Shown here: piece by piece, positions 12,168 through 18,284 of the stretch
Position numbering within the stretch: position 1 is the stretch's first letter
How the letters are laid out: each line of letters opens with the position of its first letter
Source of the DNA: an uncultured Corynebacterium sp.
GTDB taxonomy: Bacteria > Actinomycetota > Actinomycetes > Mycobacteriales > Mycobacteriaceae
Direction: 5' to 3'
Assembly: GCA_943914465.1 (NCBI GenBank)
Contig: CALUCD010000018.1
Location: 1 to 18,284, forward strand
Length of the DNA: 18,284 bases
Translations under genes and position numbers: made by a program
Notes under the pieces: generated by a model
The model's database searches: none
What the model saw: the letters and a program-made list of their open reading frames with translations, nothing else
What the model was told of the DNA's origin: nothing

Positions 12168-14573
12168 GTGGCGCTATACAGGAAATACCGGCCGGCAACA
12201 TTCGGCGAGGTCGTTGGCCAGGAGCAAGTCACCCGGCCACTGTCGACCGCGCTGGACAACGGGCGCATCGCCCACGCGTATTTGTTCTCCGGGCCGCGCG
12301 GCTGCGGCAAAACCTCCTCCGCGCGAATTCTGGCGCGGTCGCTGAACTGCGAACACGGGCCGACATCAACCCCATGCGGAACATGCGCGTCGTGCGTGGC
12401 GCTCGCACCAGGCGGGCCGGGCAACTTGGACGTCATGGAGCTTGACGCAGCGTCGCACGGCGGTGTGGACGACATGCGTGAACTGCGCGAACGCGCCCTT
12501 TTTGCGCCAGCCGAATCGCGCTACCGCGTGTTCATCATCGACGAGGCACACATGATCTCGTCCGCCGGCAACAACGCGCTGCTCAAAATCGTCGAGGAGC
12601 CGCCCGAACACCTCATCTTCATCTTCGCCACCACCGAACCCGAGCGGATCCTAGGCACCATCCGCTCACGCACCCACAACTACCCGTTTCGCCTGCTCGC
12701 ACCGCAGGCGATGCGTGAACTGCTCGAAAGCGTCGTGGCGGAGGAAGGTGTCAGCGTTGATGAGAATGTCTACCCGCTGGTGATTCGAGCTGGTGGGGGA
12801 TCGCCTCGCGACACACTCTCCATCCTGGACCAGCTGCTCGCCGGCGCGGGCGAAGACGGGCTGACGTACGCCCTCGCGTTGCCGTTGCTTGGAGTCACGG
12901 ACTTATCGCTTCTCGACGCCGCCGTTGACGCCCTCGCCCACCACAACGCATCCGCCATGTTCACCACCATCGACGCCGTGATGGAATCAGGCCACGAACC
13001 GCGCCGCTTCGCCCTTGACCTGCTCGACCGGATGCGCGACCTGCTCATCATCCGCACTGTGCCCGATGCTTTTGCGCAAGGGCTAGTTGACGCGCCTGTT
13101 GATCGTGCCGAGATCCTGCGCGCCCAGGCAGAGTTGTTTGCCCCCTCCCAGCTGGCGGCACTCGCGACCGAGGTCAACGACCGCGTCTCCGACCTGCGCG
13201 GTGCCACCTCCCCGCGACTGCTGCTCGAAGTGATGATGGCGCACCTGCTCACCGCTGCGACACCCTCGACAGGACCCGCGCAGCCTGCTGCCGCGGCTGC
13301 GACACCCGCGTCGGCGGACGCGACGCCTGCGCTTGCGCCTGCGGAAACCCGAGCGGCGTCCGACTCTGGGGTCAGCCTGGGTGGCGGCGGCGGTGGCGCG
13401 GCAGCCGCTGCTGCGGCAGCAGCCGCAGCCGCAGCAGGTGCCGCTGCACCCACTCCGTCCGCTCCGCCCACTTCGCCCGCTGAGCCCACTGAGCGCCCAG
13501 ACCCTGTTGCGCAGGCTGCGCCCGCTGCGCCCGCTGCAGTAGCCGAGCCGGAGGAGACCGCGGAGGACCTGGAGGCTGAAGATACAGCCAAGCAGGCCGG
13601 GGAAGTGCGCGAATCCCAGACAGATCCCCAAACGCAGGAGCAGCCGGCTCAGCTGTCTGAGGAGGAGGTTGGCGGGGGCGTCGAGAAGCGGGAAGCAGAC
13701 ACTGAACCACGCGACGCTGACGCGGGCACCGAACCAGATCTCGACGGGCTTTACCAGCGAATCGAGCGCGACTGGACGACGCTTCGCCAATCAGTCGGCC
13801 AGCGCAACAAAGTAGCGGAAATCATGTTGACCGAGGCACGCCCCCTCGGCCTCGACGGGACGACTCTGGTTGTGGGCCACAACACGGGTGCGCTGGCTGA
13901 CCGCATCAACGCGCCGCAAAATAACCGCGACATTGTCGATGTTTTCACCAGCAAACTCGGCGCGAATATCGCTGTTCGATGCGTTGTTGGAACTGACCCC
14001 GCGGCCGCGAACGTGCAGCCCGCTGCCCGTAAGCCGGTGTGGAATCCGCGCAGCACGCCGGAGCCTGGTCACGCTGGAGCAGGTGGTGAATCCGGGGCCG
14101 ACGGCAGTGACAGCGCCGACCCCGCTGACCCTGCCGATCCCGCAGACGCCGACCGGGCCAAACCACCCGCCGATGATTGGCGTGCCGCCGCCAGCGCTGC
14201 AAGCCAGCGCGCCGCCGCCAAAGCCGCGCAGGCAGCGCAGTCGGCCCAGGTAGCCCACGCAGCTCAGGTCAACCGCGAAGCCGATGACATCCCGCCGCCA
14301 CCGGAACCCGTTGACGACGAGCCGCCGTACGACGCTTGGGATGACCAGCGCGAGCCCGTTGCGGCCGGAGCCGGTCCTGGCGCCGGCGCTGATCCTGAAC
14401 CCGCCGCGCAGCCCGAGCCCCCGCAAGACGCACCGGCCCCATACACCCGTGAGGATGAGGAGCGGGATATGGCGACGCAGGCGGAAAATGAGGAGGGTTC
14501 GTTTGATCGTCGAGACGCGACGGAGGTGGCGATGGAACTGCTTGCGAAGGAGCTTGACGCTAAGCCTCTCTAG
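12168..14573 (+). CDS. dnaX: DNA polymerase III subunit gamma/tau
   Basis: DnaX is the clamp-loader ATPase of the replisome, and its C-terminal part links to the polymerase. The 801-residue product has LYRKYRP at residues 3-9, Walker A GPRGCGKT (42-49) and zinc cysteines C61, C70, C73 and C76. Walker B IIDEAH spans 123-128, and SRT-HNYPF (from 167) contains the arginine finger. After the AAA+ and collar domains (to about 375) comes an Ala/Pro/Glu-rich linker with a polyglycine-polyalanine tract (about 406-424). A conserved folded domain lies at about 525-609, followed by a second low-complexity linker with DPADPADPAD and a short acidic end. It is longer than I expect for the family because of the linkers. 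The GTG at 12168 follows AAAGG (12157-12161). No slippery site for a gamma-type product is evident. Confidence 0.96.
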   Translation: MALYRKYRPATFGEVVGQEQVTRPLSTALDNGRIAHAYLFSGPRGCGKTSSARILARSLNCEHGPTSTPCGTCASCVALAPGGPGNLDVMELDAASHGGVDDMRELRERALFAPAESRYRVFIIDEAHMISSAGNNALLKIVEEPPEHLIFIFATTEPERILGTIRSRTHNYPFRLLAPQAMRELLESVVAEEGVSVDENVYPLVIRAGGGSPRDTLSILDQLLAGAGEDGLTYALALPLLGVTDLSLLDAAVDALAHHNASAMFTTIDAVMESGHEPRRFALDLLDRMRDLLIIRTVPDAFAQGLVDAPVDRAEILRAQAELFAPSQLAALATEVNDRVSDLRGATSPRLLLEVMMAHLLTAATPSTGPAQPAAAAATPASADATPALAPAETRAASDSGVSLGGGGGGAAAAAAAAAAAAAGAAAPTPSAPPTSPAEPTERPDPVAQAAPAAPAAVAEPEETAEDLEAEDTAKQAGEVRESQTDPQTQEQPAQLSEEEVGGGVEKREADTEPRDADAGTEPDLDGLYQRIERDWTTLRQSVGQRNKVAEIMLTEARPLGLDGTTLVVGHNTGALADRINAPQNNRDIVDVFTSKLGANIAVRCVVGTDPAAANVQPAARKPVWNPRSTPEPGHAGAGGESGADGSDSADPADPADPADADRAKPPADDWRAAASAASQRAAAKAAQAAQSAQVAHAAQVNREADDIPPPPEPVDDEPPYDAWDDQREPVAAGAGPGAGADPEPAAQPEPPQDAPAPYTREDEERDMATQAENEEGSFDRRDATEVAMELLAKELDAKPL

Positions 14574-14608
14574 CACGCCACGGGGTCGGCGCACCTGAGG
14601 GCAGCGGG

Positions 14609-14614
14609 TACACT
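14609..14614 (+). promoter_or_regulatory. Possible -10 box for ybaB-recR
   Basis: TACACT fits TAnnnT in the 80-bp gap between dnaX and ybaB, 40 nt before the ybaB ATG. The -35 region is weak, so readthrough from dnaX is an alternative. Confidence 0.4.
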
Positions 14615-14653
14615 CATAAGCGCACTTGCGTTGAACCCAGAAAGGACCCCACG

Positions 14654-15019
14654 ATGACTCAGCCGAATATGCCGGCCGATATGCAGGAACTGATCCGCCA
14701 GGCGGCGGAGGTGCAGGCGAAGCTGCAGCAGGCTCAGCAGGAGTTGCTTGAGACGAAGGTTGTTGGCACTGCGGGGGGTGAGCTGGTGTCGGTGACGATG
14801 ACGGGTGGGGCGGAGATCACTGAGCTGGCGATTAAGCCGGAGGCGGTGGATCCGGATGATGTGGAGACGCTGCAGGATTTGATTCTTGCTGCGTACCGTG
14901 ATGCGCACAATAAGGCTGGCCAGCTTGCGCATGAGAAGATTGGGCCGCTGACTGAGATGGCTGGTGGGGCGCCGCAGCAGCAAAACCCGGGTGAGATTCC
15001 GTTCGGGGGCATCATCTAG
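14654..15019 (+). CDS. YbaB/EbfC family nucleoid-associated DNA-binding protein
   Basis: This small (121-residue) dimeric protein binds DNA and usually sits between dnaX and recR. It has the family layout: an N-terminal Gln/Glu-rich helix (about 10-33, coiled-coil-like), then the strand block GGELVSVTMTGGAEITELAIKP. The VDPDDVETLQDLILAAYRDA helix follows, with a flexible Gly/Pro-rich end. ATG at 14654 is preceded by AAAGGA at a good distance. RecR starts 24 nt downstream. Confidence 0.95.
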   Translation: MTQPNMPADMQELIRQAAEVQAKLQQAQQELLETKVVGTAGGELVSVTMTGGAEITELAIKPEAVDPDDVETLQDLILAAYRDAHNKAGQLAHEKIGPLTEMAGGAPQQQNPGEIPFGGII

Positions 15020-15042
15020 CTTTTCGACGTCTCCGCTCACCC

Positions 15043-15672
15043 ATGTTCGAAGGCCCCCTCCAGGACCTGATTGACGAGTTTGCCCGGCTGCCTGGCGTTG
15101 GTCCGAAATCGGCGCAACGGATCGCGTTTTACCTGCTGCAGTCGGAGCCTGAGGATATTGACCGGCTGCGCGCGGCGCTTGGCGCGGTGCGTGAGGGCGT
15201 GATGTTCTGCCGGATTTGCAACAACGTGGCGCGGGAGGAAGTGTGCCGCATTTGCGCCGATTCTGGCAGAGATAGATCAACGGTGTGCGTGGTTGAGGAC
15301 GCGAAGGATATCCAGGTCATCGAGCGCACGGGAGAGTACTCGGGCCGGTATCACGTGCTTGGCGGGGCGCTTGACCCGCTGGCCAATATTGGGCCGAAGG
15401 ATTTGGCGATCGCGTCGTTGCTCCAGCGTGTTGGTGGGGTGCAGCCAGACCTTGATGGTGATCCTGCTCCCGAGGTCAGTGAGGTCATTTTGGCCACTGA
15501 CCCGGATACGGAAGGGGAGGCCACCGCGTCGTATATCGCGCGGCTGTTGAAGGACTTTCCGGATCTCACCGTTTCGCGGCTCGCCTCGGGCATGCCGCTG
15601 GGTGGGGATTTGGAGTTCGTTGATGAGTTGACGCTGTCGCGTGCGCTGACTGGGCGGTTGAAGCTAGGGTAG
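15043..15672 (+). CDS. recR: Recombination mediator protein RecR
   Basis: RecR works with RecO and RecF to load RecA on gapped DNA. The 209-residue protein shows the helix-hairpin-helix LPGVGPKSAQR (16-26), an intact Cys4 zinc finger (C56, C59, C68, C71), and a Toprim domain starting at VCVVEDAKDI with LGGALDPLANIGP and TDPDTEGEATA. It is slightly longer than typical because of a short insert (DLDGDPAPEV) after VGGVQ. There is no obvious ribosome binding site in the 23-nt gap after ybaB, so translation may rely on coupling. Its last nine bases overlap the convergent cyclase gene. Confidence 0.96.
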   Translation: MFEGPLQDLIDEFARLPGVGPKSAQRIAFYLLQSEPEDIDRLRAALGAVREGVMFCRICNNVAREEVCRICADSGRDRSTVCVVEDAKDIQVIERTGEYSGRYHVLGGALDPLANIGPKDLAIASLLQRVGGVQPDLDGDPAPEVSEVILATDPDTEGEATASYIARLLKDFPDLTVSRLASGMPLGGDLEFVDELTLSRALTGRLKLG

Positions 15673-16419
15673 TCCTGCCTCGTCAGCTTCATCAGGCTCG
15701 TCGGCTGCCTCGTCCACTGCGTCTGCGATGAGGAGGTCCATGTCGTTGAGGAACGCGGTGACGCACACTTGCGACGAATCGACACCGCTGATGCGCAGGC
15801 CGCCGAGGGTGATGAAGTCGATCCAGCTATCGCCGACCGGCGCGAGCGACAAATCTTCAATCGCGGTGATGAAGTTGTCGCGGTAATACCCGAGCAGCTG
15901 GCGGTGCGCTTCGGTGCCGAGGTCGTTCCACGGCCCGGCAACGGAAATCCAGTCCATGCCGACGCAGTCAATCTTCGTTTCCGTGGCCAGCCACTTGCAC
16001 AGTTCCGGATCCAGACACGGCCCTTGTTCCTGGTAGACCTGGGGATCTGCGGTGCGGTATCGCTCAAACCCGGTGCGCAGGAGCAGCAACCGGATCCCAT
16101 CGAACTCTTCCCGGTACGGCTCAACATCGTCGACGGTGACGATAGATTTCGGGGTGCCTTTGGCAGGGATATCGATCAGTAGCGTTTCCGCGCCGTCGAA
16201 GTTGAACCGTTCGACTGGTAGCTCCGCAAATGTGAGGCCGTCTGGGACGAAGTGGCGCGGCGCGTCCATGTGGGTGCCTAGGTGGTTAGGCAGCTGGGAG
16301 ATGCAATCATTCGAGTCCCCGCCCCCGCCGATAACCTGGTTCTTCTCAATCTTCAGGTCAGGCGAGCCGGGAAAGGACGGGCCGTGCGGGTCAAGGACAT
16401 GGCTGAGGTGAACGTACAT
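15664..16419 (-). CDS. Cyclase family protein (kynurenine-formamidase-like metal hydrolase)
   Basis: This 251-residue soluble protein belongs to the cyclase / arylformamidase-like family, whose members hydrolyse amides or esters with a divalent metal. The signature H46-LGTH50-MD52-AP-R-H56 (HxGTHxDxPxH) provides the metal ligands, and MYVHLSHVLDPHGPSFPGSP is the typical N-terminus. The C-terminal tail is acidic and repetitive (DEAADEPDEADEAG). The substrate is unknown; family members include kynurenine formamidase. It is the last gene of the murT-gatD strand block, 29 nt after the gatD stop, so it is probably co-transcribed, though a role in the wall is not implied. Its 3' end overlaps recR by 9 nt in convergent orientation. 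Confidence 0.87.
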   Translation of the reverse strand: MYVHLSHVLDPHGPSFPGSPDLKIEKNQVIGGGGDSNDCISQLPNHLGTHMDAPRHFVPDGLTFAELPVERFNFDGAETLLIDIPAKGTPKSIVTVDDVEPYREEFDGIRLLLLRTGFERYRTADPQVYQEQGPCLDPELCKWLATETKIDCVGMDWISVAGPWNDLGTEAHRQLLGYYRDNFITAIEDLSLAPVGDSWIDFITLGGLRISGVDSSQVCVTAFLNDMDLLIADAVDEAADEPDEADEAGLP

Positions 16420-16448
16420 GCGGCCCAGGCTAGTTCAGCTCGCTGGAA

Positions 16449-17246
16449 TTAGTTCAGCCGCTCCATACGAAGGCGGTCAATTTCGGGTAGCTCTAACGGT
16501 TCGAGCTCGCTTAGGCGAACATCGAGGGCGCGCGCGAGCAGCAGGTCTGCGAGCTGTGGGTTGCGCGCCAGTGCCGGTCCGTGCATGTACGTTGCGACGA
16601 CACTGCCCTGCACCACACCCTCAACGGCCCCAGCCCCGGTATCAGGCCTAGTATCAGCCCCGGTATCCGTCCCAGGCCGGGGCTTCGCCTCCGCACCGTT
16701 GCCGGTCCCTGCGCCGTTGCCGATACCGCGGGTCACCTTGCCAAGCGGCGACGCATCCGGGCCGAGTTCGGTCGCGCCCATGTGGTTTTCAAACCCGCTC
16801 AGCGGCTCCGTTAACTCAGCCGTGATGCCGGCGCGAGAGGGTTTGGATGCGACTTCTCCGGTGGCGCGGGTGGAAAGGGGGGAGGTGGTGACGTCGAGAA
16901 GCGAAATGCCCTGAGCTTCCGCACCGTTGGCAAAGAAGCTGTGGCCGAGGATCTGCATGCCGGCGCACACCGCGAAAATCGGCGTTCCGGCAGCAGCAGC
17001 AGCCTGCAAACCCGGCGAAGCCGCCAGACGCGCGGCGGCCAGCACCTGCGCCGCGTCTTCACCGCCGCCGAGGGTGTAGACATCGCAGTCCGACGGCACC
17101 TCATCGGCGAGCCGGACTGGCCGAATCTGCGCGTCAATCCCACGCATGCGCGCACGCTGGCGCAACACCAGCGCATTGCCGTCGTCGCCGTAGGTGCCGA
17201 GCACGTCAGGCAGGATCAACCCGATCGTCAGTGAGCGCTTAGCCAC
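16449..17246 (-). CDS. gatD: Lipid II isoglutaminyl synthase, glutaminase subunit GatD
   Basis: GatD (a CobQ-like class I glutamine amidotransferase) supplies ammonia to MurT, and together they amidate D-Glu of lipid II to D-isoglutamine. The nucleophile is C94 in FAVCAGMQILG, the same number as in S. aureus GatD, and the catalytic His is H222 in TYMHGPALARNP. FENHMG is also conserved. Unusual is a Gly/Thr/Asp/Pro-rich insert of about 30 residues (179-208), partly built from a 12-bp repeat, between GIGNG and GSVVATY. It overlaps murT by 8 nt, indicating translational coupling. Confidence 0.93.
   Translation of the reverse strand: MAKRSLTIGLILPDVLGTYGDDGNALVLRQRARMRGIDAQIRPVRLADEVPSDCDVYTLGGGEDAAQVLAAARLAASPGLQAAAAAGTPIFAVCAGMQILGHSFFANGAEAQGISLLDVTTSPLSTRATGEVASKPSRAGITAELTEPLSGFENHMGATELGPDASPLGKVTRGIGNGAGTGNGAEAKPRPGTDTGADTRPDTGAGAVEGVVQGSVVATYMHGPALARNPQLADLLLARALDVRLSELEPLELPEIDRLRMERLN
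16638..16673. repeat. 12-bp degenerate repeat inside gatD
   Basis: Three consecutive 12-bp units, GGTATCAGGCCT, AGTATCAGCCCC and GGTATCCGTCCC, encode on the minus strand a four-residue motif like (T/P/A)-D-T-(G/R). The unit length keeps the gatD frame, so copy number could change without disruption. Confidence 0.7.
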
Positions 17247-18284
17247 GGTAATCCTCCTGCTTGGTCAAGTCTTTCTTCAGGTCGCGGAAGGCGGTGTAGT
17301 TCGCCAGCACCTCCACACGCCCGGGCGGACAGGCGCGGATAGCCTCGACCGGGTCGTGGACGAGCTTGTGGTCGATGTCGGCGTAGAGCAGACGCACCGC
17401 TAGGTCAGTTGCCCGCTCACCGGCGGCCATGACGGCTGTGTCACCGAAGTCTTCGAATTTGACATCCCACAGCCAGGACACGTCCTCCCCGTCGCCTTGC
17501 TGGGCGTTGACCGCAATGACCACGCCTGCTGCGTCACGGTCGAGCATGCTCAGCGCTTCCTGCCAGCCCGCCGGGTTCTTTGCCAGCAGCAGGTGCACAT
17601 CATGCTCACCGAGGTGGACGGTGGAGTAGCGGCCGGCCACATTGTCAATGTCCTCAGCGGCACGGACTGCTGCTGCCACCGGCACATCAAATGCCTCCAC
17701 AGCGGCAGCGATGGCTTGTGCGGCGTTGCCGCGGTTGGCGCGGCCGGGCAGTTTCAGGTTCAGCGGGATCACCTCGCCGGAGGGTAGGTGAAGGCCGTCG
17801 TCCTCAATCACGTAGTCGGGGGTGGGGCGGCGGAACTCGGCGGCATCTGCTGCATCGGCTCCGGTTTCCGAGTCGACCGCGTACCAGTCGTCGTCCGTGC
17901 GCACGATGTGGCCCCCGGAGCGCGGGTTGGTGACCGAGTCCCCCAACCATCCAGCGCCGGCGGCGACCCACACCACGTTTGGGTGGTCCCAGGCGACGGA
18001 GGTAATCAGCACGTCGTCGCAGTTCGCGATGATCGTTGCTTCTGGGTGTGCGTTGACTGCGGTGCGCAACGCGCGCTCGATGGAGTTGATTTCGCCGACC
18101 CGGTCGAGCTGGTCGCGAGACAGGTTGAGCAGCACGATCGCTTTCGGTTTGAGGCGCTCGGCAACGTGTGGGACGTGCAGCTCATCAACCTCGAGCACGA
18201 TGTGGCTAGCGGATTCGTCTGCCATGAGTGCGGAGATGATGCCGGCGTCCATGTTGTCGCCGCCGTCGTTGGTGGCCACGGTGT
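17239..18284 (-). CDS. murT: Lipid II isoglutaminyl synthase, ligase subunit MurT (N-terminus outside window)
   Basis: MurT is a Mur-ligase-like ATPase that activates lipid II glutamate for amidation with ammonia from GatD. The open frame runs off the window edge, and the Walker A (GTNGKTT) is upstream, so the GTG at 18279 is not the real start. Visible are IVLLNLSRDQLDRVGE, PGRANRGNAAQAIAAA (Mur-ligase central domain), LLLAKNPAGWQEALSM, and WLWDVKFEDF, whose Asp likely completes the GatD catalytic triad as reported for other MurT-GatD. The segment that holds a Cys4 zinc ribbon in S. aureus MurT (about 17830-17945) contains no cysteine here: the relevant parts read TNPRSGG and WYAVDSETG, with an Ala/Asp-rich stretch. 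Confidence 0.92.
   Translation of the reverse strand, partial: TVATNDGGDNMDAGIISALMADESASHIVLEVDELHVPHVAERLKPKAIVLLNLSRDQLDRVGEINSIERALRTAVNAHPEATIIANCDDVLITSVAWDHPNVVWVAAGAGWLGDSVTNPRSGGHIVRTDDDWYAVDSETGADAADAAEFRRPTPDYVIEDDGLHLPSGEVIPLNLKLPGRANRGNAAQAIAAAVEAFDVPVAAAVRAAEDIDNVAGRYSTVHLGEHDVHLLLAKNPAGWQEALSMLDRDAAGVVIAVNAQQGDGEDVSWLWDVKFEDFGDTAVMAAGERATDLAVRLLYADIDHKLVHDPVEAIRACPPGRVEVLANYTAFRDLKKDLTKQEDYRG

Noticed and set aside
12168..14573. Programmed frameshift in dnaX as in E. coli (A AAA AAG)
   Set aside because: No A-rich slippery heptamer is present in the region between the ATPase core and the tau part.
13791..14594. Long minus-strand open frames opposite dnaX (also 12770-13591)
   Set aside because: They are opposite a certain gene, have biased low-complexity translations, no family motifs and no start signals. 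High GC makes such frames common.

Overview
The window looks like a stretch of chromosome from a high-GC Corynebacterium-type actinomycete. The evidence is the gene order aspT-like aminotransferase / unknown / dnaX / ybaB-efbC / recR with murT-gatD nearby (the order I recall from Corynebacterium), an MMPL exporter, TAnnnT-type -10 boxes, frequent GTG starts and ATGA overlaps. I cannot name the species. Most genes are ordinary chromosomal ones; clear accessory material is limited to a truncated Abi/HEPN gene at about 3.9-4.5 kb.

Layout. (1) 1-127: 3' part of a tRNA-Ser(CGA) and its terminator. (2) 211-3872: MMPL transporter and tRNA-guanine transglycosylase (tgt), joined by an ATGA overlap. 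(3) 3873-4481: 5'-truncated Abi-like gene. (4) 4491-5712: divergent SDR oxidoreductase (-) and small DUF4288-like protein (+), with an 8-bp tandem repeat between them. (5) 5716-7323: divergent queuosine-precursor transporter (-) and glutamyl-Q-tRNA(Asp) synthetase (+). (6) 7332-9629: secreted PhoD-like phosphatase and ferritin, both (-), with a second 8-bp tandem repeat upstream of ferritin. (7) 9741-10190: tRNA-Ser(GGA) (-) with terminator, and the small SRP RNA (+) with its promoter. (8) 10305-15672: aminotransferase, unknown protein, dnaX, ybaB and recR, all (+). (9) 15664-18284: murT (cut by the window edge), gatD and a cyclase-family hydrolase, forming a (-) operon.

How the genes work together. 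tgt, the transporter and gluQ are three steps of queuosine salvage: import of a precursor, exchange into tRNA position 34, and glutamylation of Q34 in tRNA(Asp). No de novo que genes are visible here. MurT-GatD amidate lipid II glutamate. DnaX and RecR serve replication and repair, and the nucleoid protein YbaB is their usual neighbour.

Most notable points. The Tgt has kept its catalytic aspartates but lost all three zinc-binding cysteines while keeping the zinc histidine. The MurT also shows no cysteines where the Cys4 zinc ribbon is expected. Two unrelated 8-bp tandem arrays sit in front of genes and could vary in copy number. gluQ has no good start codon next to its conserved N-terminus. 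I did not find a clearly new multigene system.
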